Position numbers and translations under genes: made by a program. The notes beneath the pieces are model-generated. The model saw nothing but the letters and a program-made list of their open reading frames with translations. It had not been told where the DNA came from and did not search any database. From Alkalicoccus saliphilus (lineage in GTDB: Bacteria; Bacillota; Bacilli; Bacillales; Salisediminibacteriaceae): a stretch of 64,000 nucleotides of DNA. Positions 17,848 to 26,524 of the stretch are shown here, piece after piece (the first letter of the stretch is position 1; each line of letters starts with the position of its first letter). The stretch spans positions 17,788 to 81,787 of the forward strand of contig NZ_PZJJ01000013.1 in assembly GCF_003044065.1 (NCBI RefSeq), in the 5' to 3' direction.

Positions 17848-18081
17848 CTAAAAATCAACGGCCCGGCGTCCGGACGTGTTTTTGTACAGGTCGAACGGTG
17901 TACGGACCGTCGGCGGAGCCTGCTTCAGGCTTTCCTCCAGCTCCTGAAATCCTTTCCAGTAGGCATCGTTCCGACGGCGGAGGTCGTTTTTGTAGTTTTC
18001 CACGTACAAATATTCCCCGGCTTTTTCGGCAAAGTGCAGCTCGGTCCAGACAGCAAAACCTTCCAGCTCCTCCAGCGTCAT
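17848..18081 (-). CDS. Short hypothetical protein, possibly the 3' end of a frameshifted gene
   Basis: 77 residues starting MTLEELEGFAVWTEL and ending GRRAVDF; acidic and soluble, with no motif I recognise. No ribosome site precedes the ATG. Directly upstream on the same strand, another open stretch (18098-18265, 55 codons, ending HEVILALQ then TGA) has convincing protein-like composition but no start codon at its head. Joining the two by a single-base shift would give one protein of about 130 residues. It may therefore be a decayed gene rather than a working one. Confidence 0.4.
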   Translation of the reverse strand: MTLEELEGFAVWTELHFAEKAGEYLYVENYKNDLRRRNDAYWKGFQELEESLKQAPPTVRTPFDLYKNTSGRRAVDF

Positions 18082-18321
18082 AAAGGAATAGTTAAGCTCA
18101 TTGGAGCGCCAGGATTACTTCATGCTCTCCCGTCGCATGCAGAGCGGTGATGCCCGGTTCATTCATCGTAAGGATTGCGTCCGATCCTTGCCGAAAATTG
18201 TCAAAATTGATACTTCCGTTTTCGACTTCGACCTCTGCTGATTCACCTGTATTATTTTTCCTTTCTTAAAAAGTCCTGCGTAGTGTTTTTAGAGTAAAAC
18301 AGGAAAACATGACTACTTTTT

Positions 18322-19578
18322 CTATAAATCTGTGGCGAGATCAACTGGAGAAAATATCGGAAGCTCTGTTTTTACGGTCTGCGTAAGCTCCAGCATGAGA
18401 CGGAGCATTCGATCGTAATCGTTTTCGGTAACTGGATCCAGACCGTGGGCGAGGACTGATTGATTGTGTAGAAGCTGCTGCTGGATTTCCTCCTGGTGTC
18501 GGACATATTTTCTGCCCATTTCATCTCCTAGGGCCTCGAGCAGAATGTAGGAAGCGTGCAGTCCGAGCTGAAGCAGCTCGTCATCTGAGGAGTCACGCTG
18601 CACATATTCTTGACGGTGAGTTTCTGGCACCTGCTTTTTATTACATTTTTGGGAATCAATATTGTAACCTTCCCACAGCCGATGCTGAGCTGCAAGCTCC
18701 AGCGCCCGATAAAGACGTACCGCTGCATCGTCATAACGCTCCTCAGCACCGCACCGCATGGCGTTCGCGAGAAGGTCCTGCAGCAGAAAGCCTCTTTTCT
18801 TTTCCGCACTTTCAACAACCATGGGCTCAAGCATACGGATATGGTTTTCCACACGGACAATCACTGCTTTCAACGGTCTGCTCATAAAACAATACGGGTG
18901 AAGCATTCCCCTGGCCTGTTTCATCAACTTGAAAGCCTGTTTATATCGAAAGCGATCCCATTCTCTATAAGCTTCAAACATAGGAATCAGCCCTCTACAG
19001 ATGTCTTTCCAGTAATTTTCCCCACTTACATTATCCTTAATTTCCTCACAGAGACGTGCGGCTTCGTCGTAATGACCGAATTTCCATGCGTTTGTAATGT
19101 CTTTGCGCTGTTTTAGTACGATCGCATTCCATGGATTAGCTTTCCGGAGAACTTTTTCTGTCCCGTCTACGAGGATCACTTTGCCACCCCCGCTTCGTTT
19201 GTCACCGCTTACATATGCGTACTGTACCCCTGTCTCCACTGTTGCCAGCACGAGTGCTGCCCCCATCGTTTTTGTACCCCCTGTGTAATCAACGAGCACA
19301 TTCTCCCAGCTAAGCCCCCTGCGGTCAACATGTACCGGAAGTTCCATATAAAGAAGGTGAAGATTCGCCTCAATATCCTCCCCGTCCGTCGTTTCCACTA
19401 CCGCTGTATGCCTGATGAAGGGACACTCCCTAATAATTCCGGGGAGGTATTCCGACGCTCCATCCGAACAGTAAAACACCACACTTTCCGGCTCTACTGC
19501 CTTCAATGATTGAACTGCTGGTTCCTTGCTTCTTCCTATAGAGCAGATCATCATTCTTGTTCTATTTTTCGTTTTCAT
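18322..19578 (-). CDS. CRISPR-associated protein, TIGR02710/Cas02710 (CARF-type, Csm6-like)
   Basis: 418 residues. The N-terminal Rossmann-like half begins MMICSIGRSKEPAVQSLKAV and contains VLVDYTGGTKTMGAAL (near 96-111), the signature of the TIGR02710 family, which has CARF-type ligand domains. The C-terminal half is helical (repeated E/A/R-rich helices; ALELAAQHRLWEGYNI) and ends with LLHNQSVLAHGLDPV, the position of the HEPN RNase motif. There the usual arginine of R-x4-6-H is histidine. Such proteins act as cyclic-oligoadenylate-activated RNases in type III CRISPR defence. No type III genes are in view. ATG after GGGGGAC. Confidence 0.82.
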   Translation of the reverse strand: MKTKNRTRMMICSIGRSKEPAVQSLKAVEPESVVFYCSDGASEYLPGIIRECPFIRHTAVVETTDGEDIEANLHLLYMELPVHVDRRGLSWENVLVDYTGGTKTMGAALVLATVETGVQYAYVSGDKRSGGGKVILVDGTEKVLRKANPWNAIVLKQRKDITNAWKFGHYDEAARLCEEIKDNVSGENYWKDICRGLIPMFEAYREWDRFRYKQAFKLMKQARGMLHPYCFMSRPLKAVIVRVENHIRMLEPMVVESAEKKRGFLLQDLLANAMRCGAEERYDDAAVRLYRALELAAQHRLWEGYNIDSQKCNKKQVPETHRQEYVQRDSSDDELLQLGLHASYILLEALGDEMGRKYVRHQEEIQQQLLHNQSVLAHGLDPVTENDYDRMLRLMLELTQTVKTELPIFSPVDLATDL

Positions 19579-19655
19579 CGAAGTCCCCCTTTATTATCCT
19601 CTGTAAACAGTTCGTTAGAAATATATAATTTCCTTTTAATTTCCGATAATTAACA

Positions 19656-19686
19656 GTAAAAACCCTTTGCTTAACGAAACAAAGGG
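19656..19686 (-). terminator. Terminator downstream of cas6
   Basis: On the minus strand CCCTTTG / CAAAGGG stem with a 10-base loop followed by TTTTT. It separates cas6 from the CARF gene. Confidence 0.65.
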
Positions 19687-19863
19687 AGGGTAGTACTCTG
19701 AAGAGGCTGTTAAATTATTTGTTAATACTAAAAATAGTTGAACTTTTTGGAAGTTACAGATCCGATAATTTTTTCTGTTTCTAAAGAAGTTATAAATTTC
19801 TTCATCTCATTTGTTTCCTAATAAAGCAGGCAAATACTTGGCTTTTGAGCACCATTGCAGCTG

Positions 19864-20796
19864 TTACTGCTTTACCCAGAGTGAATATTTACCGAAGCCA
19901 AAAGTTGTTTCTTTCCCAACGTGGTATTTTTCGCAGAAAAACAAATATGGCAGCCATGCATCCAGTTCGCTGCTCCGATTCATATGAAAAGATGCAAGTA
20001 CTCCACCGAGTATCATGTCTTCTCCGTGGAACGAGGAGCAGCACGGAATGTCCTTCCAGGACGAGTGATGTAAATGAACATCATGCATGTTGGGCAACTT
20101 CGGAAATTCCAGTGTTTTCTTGTTTTTAGGGTCAACTAACTGAGTAAACCGCTGTCGGACCTGATTGAAAAATACTGCCGGCACAAATTCCCTGACAAGC
20201 TCGTTATTCTCTTGGGTACGAAAAGGCGAAGCAAACTGAATAAATATTTTATCGTAGCGCTCCGGCAGCTGAAACGTCCACGGGGAGGGTTCAGGCCTGG
20301 CTGTTACTTCGTTCTCCATGATAGTGAAAGAACTTTCAGATGTTTTTTGCTCCACGTGATCCAGCTCAAACGGCAGATGGTTTTCGCCGAGCGGATAGGA
20401 GCTTATATTCTGGATCACGGCAAAAAGTTGGGGGATGTATTTTTCTACGTCGTCTCCAAACAGGAGAAAGTCGAACGCCAAAGGATCTCCCGGAGCAAAG
20501 TCGACCGAGCGGGAATCACAGCTGATGAGGTAGGGAGGAGGTACGGACTGACTGTGATTGAAAACAGCGGCTGAAGTTTTTGGAGATTCAAACAGCGCAC
20601 TGTATTGGCAGTTGTCAAGAAAAGCACAGTCTCTGCAGGAGATTTTCATGTTGTGGCATACGTTTCTCCTGAATTCTCCTGTCAGAATCCCATGGAGCAT
20701 AGACGTTTTGTGTTCCGGGAGCAGGCCGTGCGAACAGCTTTTTAAATGAATGCGAAAATGAAACATTACGGGTGCCTTATGTACAGCTTCTGTCAT
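19864..20796 (-). CDS. cas6: CRISPR pre-crRNA endoribonuclease, Cas6 family
   Basis: 310 residues. The C-terminus has the Cas6/RAMP glycine-rich signature GKETTFGFGKYSLW (near 294-307) and ILGGVLASFHM before it, as in the Cas6 C-terminal domain (PF10040). The N-terminal part carries four cysteines in CRDCAFLDNCQYS (near 55) plus C-H patterns seen in the subtype with a 'repeat-binding' insert. Cas6 cuts CRISPR transcripts within repeats. No CRISPR array was found anywhere in the window, so it would have to act on an array elsewhere or be a remnant. ATG preceded by AGGGG. Length fits a full protein. Confidence 0.82.
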   Translation of the reverse strand: MTEAVHKAPVMFHFRIHLKSCSHGLLPEHKTSMLHGILTGEFRRNVCHNMKISCRDCAFLDNCQYSALFESPKTSAAVFNHSQSVPPPYLISCDSRSVDFAPGDPLAFDFLLFGDDVEKYIPQLFAVIQNISSYPLGENHLPFELDHVEQKTSESSFTIMENEVTARPEPSPWTFQLPERYDKIFIQFASPFRTQENNELVREFVPAVFFNQVRQRFTQLVDPKNKKTLEFPKLPNMHDVHLHHSSWKDIPCCSSFHGEDMILGGVLASFHMNRSSELDAWLPYLFFCEKYHVGKETTFGFGKYSLWVKQ

Positions 20797-21290
20797 CGAA
20801 AAACCCCTATTTTCAGTTAATAATTTTTTAAAAACAACCTCTTTCCCAGAAAAGAATAATTAAAAGGGATTAATATGTATTTATTATAAATCAAAAGACT
20901 TATGAACAAAATCTAATTTAACTAATTTTTTCAATTTAACCATGAACTTTCTTTCGGAAAATAGAGTTCTAACAAACTGTTTAGCGTTTAAGATATAAAC
21001 AAAAAATGCCCCTGCAAAAAAAGGGACACTTTAAAATTGGACAAAAACATGTTGTTTTTATATTTTTATAATATTCTCATTATTTAGTTTCTCAGTCATT
21101 TCAGACTATGCAGCACTACGGATTCCAACAAGGTCCCTAAATCTATCCTCTTAAAAACACATTACACAGCACAAAGAAACCACTCTATAGCGAGCAGTTT
21201 CTTTATGTTCTTTTATACTTCTTTTTTGTTTAATCAGAAGAGCTGATTTCGGTACCATGCAGGGCAAAAAGTTGCTGCTTCAAAGCTTCA
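20797..21290. other. AT-rich non-coding stretch upstream of cas6
   Basis: About 490 bp, no gene and no repeated 25-40-mers, so no CRISPR array. At 21174-21205 an AAGAAAC / GTTTCTT hairpin with inner CTC/GAG pairs may terminate the aco-like operon arriving from the right. Otherwise nothing identified. Confidence 0.4.
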
Positions 21291-21527
21291 TTAGTCTGCC
21301 TCTATCTTCTCCACAAGCTTCTCAAGCTCCGGGTTCATGCCTTTGACGGCTTCCCCGTTGTAGACGGTAACCGGAACCCCGAGCATGCCGTACGATTCGA
21401 CTTCTTCACGGTACGTTTTGTTTTCCATAATGTCACGTACTTCAAAATCGATGCCTTTATGCTCAAGCATCTGCTTGACGAAACGGCACTCGACGCAGTC
21501 CTTCGTGGAATAAACAACAACTGACAT
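21291..21527 (-). CDS. Small glutaredoxin/NrdH-like thiol-redox protein
   Basis: 78 residues, thioredoxin fold. Begins MSVVVYSTKDCVECRFVKQML with redox motif CVEC at residues 11-14. GVPVTVYNGEAVKG supplies the cis-proline loop. Resembles NrdH/Grx-like electron donors. Start chosen at the ATG following AAAAGGAGG. It follows the E2 gene by 48 bp with no terminator and so probably shares the operon. Confidence 0.82.
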   Translation of the reverse strand: MSVVVYSTKDCVECRFVKQMLEHKGIDFEVRDIMENKTYREEVESYGMLGVPVTVYNGEAVKGMNPELEKLVEKIEAD

Positions 21528-21575
21528 TGCAGCACCTCCTTTTCTTCTCCAGTGTAGCGGAGAGAAAGGCACTGA

Positions 21576-22679
21576 TCAATTGTTTGATTCTTCTTCGAGA
21601 AGTTTGTCCGGTTGTTCCAAAAGCTCGATTACTTCGTCGAGGAAAGCCGCTGCCGGGGCGCCGTCCACAGCCCGATGGTCCACGGTGAGGCTGAGCGGGA
21701 GCCGGTACTTTTCCCGGGGTTTCATTTCGTACATGGCGACGTACGGCTGAATGCGCCCGATACCGAGAATCGCGGTCTGCGGCGGGTTGATAATCGGTGT
21801 GAAAAATTCCGTCCGGTAGCCGCCGAGGCTCGTGAGCGTAAACGTCCCCCCTTCCATATCGTCTTTGGAAAGCCCTTTGTTTCTTGCGCGGGAAGCTTTC
21901 TCTGCGAGCTTTTCCTGCAGCTCCCCCGGGGAGAGGCTGTCTGTTTCCGGAACGACCGCCACCTGGAGCCCGTCTTTCGTATCGATGGCAAAACCGAGGT
22001 GAATGCTCTCTTTCAGGACAATTTCCTCTCCTTCGATGTGGGCATTTAAAAGCGGGTGGTTTTTCAGCGCGCGGGCTGCGGCAGCTGCGGTGAGCGCCGT
22101 CCAGCCGGGGTCACCGTCGAGATCTTTTTTATCCAGATCGAGGCGCGTCACGTCGGCCCAGGCGGTTTCTGTCAGCTGGGCACTTTCCTGAAGGCTCTCG
22201 ACCATGCGTCTCGCGATCACGCCGCGGGTGCCGGAAAGCGGCAGACGCTTTTCTTTCTGCGTTCCTTCCCGGCGGATGTCGTCTTCCGTAATCCGTCCTT
22301 CTTTTCCGGTGCCCTGGATCGTGTCCACCTGGACGCCAAGTTCTTTGGCGAGCTTTTTCAGCTTCGGCGGAACTTTCGGGGCCGCCGGGACTTCTTTCTT
22401 CTCCGCTTTTTCCGGAGTGGTTTCTTTTTCCGTCTTCGGGCTCCCACCGGTGTCAATTACGGCAAGCACGTCCCCGACTTTCGCCGATTCCCCGCGCGGC
22501 ACAGCAATTTTTTCGATCACGCCGTCTTCTTCGGCTTCAATTTCCGAGACCGCTTTTTCTGTCTGCACTTCGACGAGCGGATCGCCCTTCTGGACGCTGT
22601 CGCCTTCCGACACGAACCAGAGGACGACGAGGCTTTCGTCGATTCCCTCTTTTAATTCCGGCAGTGTGACGTTCAGCAT
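21576..22679 (-). CDS. acoC: Dihydrolipoamide acyltransferase (E2) of a 2-oxoacid/acetoin dehydrogenase
   Basis: 367 residues. One lipoyl domain at 1-75 with the lipoyl lysine in VQTEKAVSEIEAEEDG, a Pro/Lys/Glu linker, a peripheral-subunit-binding domain (PKLKKLAKELGVQVDTIQGTGKEGRITEDD, near 104-133) and the catalytic domain from ~145 ending with the active-site motif LTVDHRAVDG. It forms the core that moves acyl groups between E1 and CoA. Shorter than PdhC and with one lipoyl domain, as in AcoC. The acoC symbol is from gene order acoA-acoB-acoC; a branched-chain or pyruvate role is possible. No E3 gene is adjacent. Confidence 0.85.
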   Translation of the reverse strand: MLNVTLPELKEGIDESLVVLWFVSEGDSVQKGDPLVEVQTEKAVSEIEAEEDGVIEKIAVPRGESAKVGDVLAVIDTGGSPKTEKETTPEKAEKKEVPAAPKVPPKLKKLAKELGVQVDTIQGTGKEGRITEDDIRREGTQKEKRLPLSGTRGVIARRMVESLQESAQLTETAWADVTRLDLDKKDLDGDPGWTALTAAAAARALKNHPLLNAHIEGEEIVLKESIHLGFAIDTKDGLQVAVVPETDSLSPGELQEKLAEKASRARNKGLSKDDMEGGTFTLTSLGGYRTEFFTPIINPPQTAILGIGRIQPYVAMYEMKPREKYRLPLSLTVDHRAVDGAPAAAFLDEVIELLEQPDKLLEEESNN

Positions 22680-22691
22680 ACGGACCTCCTT

Positions 22692-23714
22692 CTACCCTTC
22701 CTCCAAAAGCGATTTAACTTCCTCATAGATTTTTTCTTTCCCGGGGATAACAAAGTCCTCGAGCACCGAGCTGTACGGAAGCGGTACGTCCGGTACGGCC
22801 ACCCGGCGGACCGGGGCTTCCAGGTCGTACAGCGCTTCTTCGGCAGCAATCGCCGCAATTTCTGCAGTCATGCCGTAGGAAAGGTAGTCTTCGTCCACGA
22901 CGAGCAGCCGTCCGGTTTTCTTCAGCGACGTTAAAATCGTGTCCTTATCGATCGGGGCGAGGGAGCGCAGGTCGATGACTTCCGCTTCAATGCCTTCTTC
23001 TGCCAGTTTTTCCGCGGCCTGCACCGCGTAATGGGTCATCATCTGAATGCCGACGATCGTCACGTCGTTTCCTTCCCGGACGACCGCTGCCTTATCGAGC
23101 GGCACGGTATACGCTTCCTCCGGTACGTTTCCGACCGCTTCGTCCAGCTGATCCATCCAGCCGAGCCCCTGCAGGGATTTGTGGAACATAAAGACGACCG
23201 GGTTGTCGTCGCGGATCGCCGACGTCATCATTCCTTTCAGATCGTACGGGGTGGACGGGGCGACAACTTTCATGCCCGGCAGGTGCGCAAAGGTCGCGTA
23301 CAGCGTCTGGGAGTGCTGGGCCGCGTCGTTATAGCCGCCGCCGACCGCTGTCATGAGTACCATCGGCAGCTTCACGTTTCCTCCGGACATGTACGGAATT
23401 TTCGCCATATGGTTGTAAATCTGGTCCATACATACGCCGAAGAAGTCGACAAACATCAGCTCCGCCACCGGACGCATTCCTTCGGCGGCCGCTCCGATCG
23501 CCGCTCCGATAAATGCCGTTTCCGAAATCGGCGTATCAAGCACCCTTTCCGGTCCATAAGTTTCGATCAGCCCCTGCGTAGAGCCGAAGATTCCTCCGTA
23601 CTTGCCGATGTCCTCCCCGAGCACAAATACGTTCGGATCCCGCTCCATCTCCTGGGAAATCGCCTCGGCCATCGCTTTGTTTCCGGACAGCATCCGCTTT
23701 TTTGCTGTTTCCAT
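22692..23714 (-). CDS. acoB: Thiamine-dependent dehydrogenase E1 beta subunit
   Basis: 340 residues. Typical E1 beta: AMAEAISQEMERDPNVFVLGEDIGKYGG (split across 14-41), ISETAFIGAAIGAAAEGMRPVAELMF, VGGGYNDAAQHSQTLYATFAHLPGMKVVAPSTPYD and the C-terminal transketolase domain with VIDLRSLAPIDKDTI. Pairs with the E1 alpha subunit to decarboxylate a 2-oxoacid or cleave acetoin. The start is set at METAKKRML after GGAAAGGAG; the in-frame upstream stretch overlaps the alpha gene. Confidence 0.88.
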   Translation of the reverse strand: METAKKRMLSGNKAMAEAISQEMERDPNVFVLGEDIGKYGGIFGSTQGLIETYGPERVLDTPISETAFIGAAIGAAAEGMRPVAELMFVDFFGVCMDQIYNHMAKIPYMSGGNVKLPMVLMTAVGGGYNDAAQHSQTLYATFAHLPGMKVVAPSTPYDLKGMMTSAIRDDNPVVFMFHKSLQGLGWMDQLDEAVGNVPEEAYTVPLDKAAVVREGNDVTIVGIQMMTHYAVQAAEKLAEEGIEAEVIDLRSLAPIDKDTILTSLKKTGRLLVVDEDYLSYGMTAEIAAIAAEEALYDLEAPVRRVAVPDVPLPYSSVLEDFVIPGKEKIYEEVKSLLEEG

Positions 23715-23739
23715 GCTGCATCCGCTCCTTTCCGTTTTT

Positions 23740-24750
23740 TTAAGAAGTAAATACGTCGCGTAGGGCATCGTCCGCCTCCGGAAACTCACTGTTTCTCGCA
23801 AATTCATACGCCTCGTCCACTTCCTGCTTGGCGGCTTTTTCCATCTTTTCGATTTCCGCGTCCTCCATGCCGCTGTCGAGCAGCTGCTTTTTAAGTTTTA
23901 AAATCGGGTCCTGCTGACGGAGGCCCGGCACTTCCTCCTTGTCCCGGTAAAGCTCCGGATCCCCCTGGAAATGACCGAGAAAGCGGTACGTTTCAATTTC
24001 AATAATCGTCGGCCCCTGGCCGTCCCGTGCTCTCGTCACCGCTTCTTCGGACGCTTTGTACATCGCCACCGGATCGTTGTCTTTCACGTACGCGCCGGCA
24101 ATACCGTAGGCCCCGGCCCGCTTGTCGTTTGATTCGACCGAGGTGGAGGCTTTTTTCGGTACAGATATACCGTACGCGTTGTCTTCCACGACGACGATAA
24201 GCGGCAGGTTCCACAAGGCGGCGAGGTTCAGCGTTTCGTGGAACGCTCCGGCGTTCGCTGCTCCTTCCCCGATAAACGCGACCGCCACCGCATCGGTTCC
24301 TTTCATTCTCGCTGCCATCGCTGCGCCGGCGGCATGGGGGATACCCGCTGCGACGATGCCTCCGCACGAAAATTTCACGGCCGGGTCAAATAAATGCATA
24401 TGGCCGCCCTTGCCTTTGCCGAGTCCTGTTTTCCGTCCAAAAATCTCCGCTGTCATCTTTTTCAGGTCGACGCCTTTCGCGATCGCGTGGTGGTGCGGCC
24501 GGTGCGGTGCCGTGACCGTGTCCTCCTTCGTCAGGTGTGCACACATGCCGACAGCTGCCGGTTCCTGGCCGGTGGCGAGGTGCATTTCCCCGGGTACCGT
24601 TCCTGCGCCGATATTAAAAACAGGCGCTTTCCCTTCTGAATACACTTCCACCATCTGATCCTCGTAGTAGCGGATTTTTACCATTTCACTGTACATCCAC
24701 TTCATTTTTTCCAGTGGCACAGCCGTCTTTTTTTCTTCCGAAATGGACAT
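23740..24750 (-). CDS. acoA: Thiamine-dependent dehydrogenase E1 alpha subunit
   Basis: 336 residues. GGHMHLFDPAVKFSCGGIVAAGIPHAAGAA (split near 116-145), and the TPP-binding motif GEGAANAGAFHETLNLAALWNLPLIVVVEDN (near 165-195), in the GDG-x~25-NN family pattern. MHLATGQEPAAVG near residue 56. First gene of the operon; ATG after CAGGAGGG. Regulated by an upstream cre box (CcpA), as expected for acetoin or alternative carbon catabolism. Confidence 0.88.
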   Translation of the reverse strand: MSISEEKKTAVPLEKMKWMYSEMVKIRYYEDQMVEVYSEGKAPVFNIGAGTVPGEMHLATGQEPAAVGMCAHLTKEDTVTAPHRPHHHAIAKGVDLKKMTAEIFGRKTGLGKGKGGHMHLFDPAVKFSCGGIVAAGIPHAAGAAMAARMKGTDAVAVAFIGEGAANAGAFHETLNLAALWNLPLIVVVEDNAYGISVPKKASTSVESNDKRAGAYGIAGAYVKDNDPVAMYKASEEAVTRARDGQGPTIIEIETYRFLGHFQGDPELYRDKEEVPGLRQQDPILKLKKQLLDSGMEDAEIEKMEKAAKQEVDEAYEFARNSEFPEADDALRDVFTS

Positions 24751-24771
24751 CCTGATCCCTCCTGTTCATTT

Positions 24772-24787
24772 TAGTAAGCGCTTACAA
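24772..24787 (-). promoter_or_regulatory. cre site (CcpA operator) in the aco-like operon leader
   Basis: The palindrome GTAAGCGCTTAC at 24774-24785, within TGTAAGCGCTTACT, fits WTGNAARCGNWWNCA. It lies about 25 bp upstream of the E1 alpha start and downstream of the predicted transcription start, a roadblock position. Confidence 0.8.
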
Positions 24788-24827
24788 AAAGAATGACAGG
24801 AAACTTTTGACAACGTACTACGACTTT

Positions 24828-24857
24828 ATCTTACGACTGGAATGACAAAAATGTCAA
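24828..24857 (-). promoter_or_regulatory. Sigma-A-type promoter of the aco-like operon
   Basis: Minus strand TTGACA (24852-24857), 18-base spacer, TAAGAT (24828-24833), placing transcription start around 24820 and the cre box some 35 bp into the transcript. Confidence 0.55.
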
Positions 24858-24981
24858 TATTCTGAATTTTTCTTTTTAAAGGACGGAACCGTTCTTGCTC
24901 GTGTTGATACGAAAGGCTTTATTAGTAAGGAAACCTGGGACAGTCCGCAGGCCGGTTCAACAAACAAGCTTCTGTAACACT

Positions 24982-25027
24982 AAAAAAAGAACAGGAAAAC
25001 CGCTGTTCATACGGCTTCCTGTTCTTA
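24982..25027 (-). terminator. Terminator of the GntR/ABC operon
   Basis: Minus strand AAGAACAGGAA ... TTCCTGTTCTT stem with inner GCCG/CGGT pairing, then seven T residues; lies just after the last ABC gene. Confidence 0.75.
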
Positions 25028-25040
25028 TTGAACCGTTCTT

Positions 25041-25829
25041 TTACGACGGCTGGACGAAACGATCCACCATCCACGAAAGAAGCGCGATGATTCCGGCGGC
25101 GAGAAGCATTTCCACCGCGAGCTGTCCGGCGTAAATATTCGCTCCCTGTTCGACTTCCATCTGAAGGTTCATACTGCCGTTTGTCACGTTCTGCAGCGTC
25201 TGTTCGGCGTCAAACAGCACCCCGTGGTGGAAAAGCGTTTCGTACAGGCTGCTCTGGTTGAACATCGAATACACGTACGAAAACAGGAGCGCGGAACCAA
25301 GGCCGATCACCCAGCCGATTTTTTTGACCGAGCGGGCCATCAAAATGATGAAGACGAGCCCGAGACCGAGAAACACGGCCGCGTACGTAAGAGCCAGAAG
25401 CATTAACGGAAAAAATCCTGTTAAAACATTCTGCATCACGTCGACCGATTCCCGGAACTGTGCCCCCATGCCGGACGCAAAGATGCGCATCGATAAAAAT
25501 CCGACGGCGGTCAGTAAAGCGATCGAGATCACATACTGGCTGAAACCTGCGGCAAGTTTTGCTGTGACGAGCTGCCAGCCGGGAGCCGGAATATTCAGCC
25601 ACGTCCACTGGGTGCGGCTCCTCCACTCGCCGTGAAACGACAGGGCCCAGAGCAGTAGCAGCAGCACGAGGTGCAGTCCGACGGCAAAGAAGCCGAGAAG
25701 CAGGGCGAGTGCGGAGCCATTAAAGGCAGCCGTCAGAATCCCTGCGTACATAAGCAGGAGGACACCTATAACGATACCAAACCTCGGCAGGCTTTCCTGC
25801 CATTCTTTTTTCCATAGTGTCATCCACAT
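25041..25829 (-). CDS. ABC transporter permease, membrane protein of the YtrB-associated type
   Basis: 262 residues with about six hydrophobic segments (IVIGVLLLMYAGILTAAF at 19; LALTYAAVFLGLGLVFIILM near 160; LLAAGIIALLSWMVDRF at the C-terminus). Starts MWMTLWKKEWQESL, a common ABC-2 permease opening. The ATPase gene ends exactly where this one begins (shared base 25829), showing coupling. Last gene of the operon controlled by the GntR regulator. Substrate unknown. Confidence 0.8.
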   Translation of the reverse strand: MWMTLWKKEWQESLPRFGIVIGVLLLMYAGILTAAFNGSALALLLGFFAVGLHLVLLLLLWALSFHGEWRSRTQWTWLNIPAPGWQLVTAKLAAGFSQYVISIALLTAVGFLSMRIFASGMGAQFRESVDVMQNVLTGFFPLMLLALTYAAVFLGLGLVFIILMARSVKKIGWVIGLGSALLFSYVYSMFNQSSLYETLFHHGVLFDAEQTLQNVTNGSMNLQMEVEQGANIYAGQLAVEMLLAAGIIALLSWMVDRFVQPS

Positions 25830-26524
25830 CAGCCCGTCACCTCCCGCAGCATTTCGATGAGTGATTTTCGTTCTGTTTCTTTCAGTTCCTCGACGTTCCG
25901 GTCTACAACAACCTGCCCGTCGTGCATGATCAGCACGTGATCCAGAAACGGTTCGAGCTCTTTGACTTCGTGGCTCGTAATCAGGCAGAGCTGATGCTCC
26001 ACGTCGAGATGCGTCACGATCAGACGGAGAATATCCTCCCGAACGAGCGGATCCATGCCGGAGAGCGGCTCGTCGAGGCAGAGCACCGGCGTTTTCCGGG
26101 CCATCGTCACGGCAAGCTTCAGCCGGGCTTTATTTCCCCGGGACAGATGCTTCACTTTGTCTTTTTCGTTAAGCTTCATTTCCTCCACCAGTGTGTGGGC
26201 GAGCTCCCGGTCGAACCCCGGATAGACACCTGCCGAAAAAGCGATCGTTTTTCCGACCGTCATAAAATCGTAAAGGGAATCTTCCTCGGACAGGTAGGCC
26301 GCTTCCGAACCGCTTTTTCTTCCTGTTTCCGTGCCGTTAATTTTCACCGTTCCGCTGTCCGGCCGGATCAGTCCGCTGATCAGTTTTAAAAATGTCGATT
26401 TTCCGCTTCCATTCGGCCCGATGATGCCGGCAATCCCGTTTTCGGGGAGTGTCAGATCGACGCTGTGAAGTGCTTCTTTCCGGCCGTATTTTTTGGATAC
26501 ATTCCTGCAGCTTACGTTTGTCAT
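25829..26524 (-). CDS. ABC transporter ATP-binding protein (YtrB-like)
   Basis: 231 residues. Walker A GPNGSGKST (near residue 38), signature HLSRGNKARLKLA (signature serine/glycine as LSRGN, as in YtrB-like proteins), Walker B VLCLDEPLSGMDP and switch ITSHEVKELE. Start set at MTNVSCRN after CGGAGG; it overlaps the GntR stop in ATGA (26521-26524). Works with the permease at 25041. Confidence 0.87.
   Translation of the reverse strand: MTNVSCRNVSKKYGRKEALHSVDLTLPENGIAGIIGPNGSGKSTFLKLISGLIRPDSGTVKINGTETGRKSGSEAAYLSEEDSLYDFMTVGKTIAFSAGVYPGFDRELAHTLVEEMKLNEKDKVKHLSRGNKARLKLAVTMARKTPVLCLDEPLSGMDPLVREDILRLIVTHLDVEHQLCLITSHEVKELEPFLDHVLIMHDGQVVVDRNVEELKETERKSLIEMLREVTG

Noticed and set aside
20797..21290. 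CRISPR array near cas6
   Set aside because: Read through for repeated 25-40-mers and found none in either flank of cas6 or the CARF gene.
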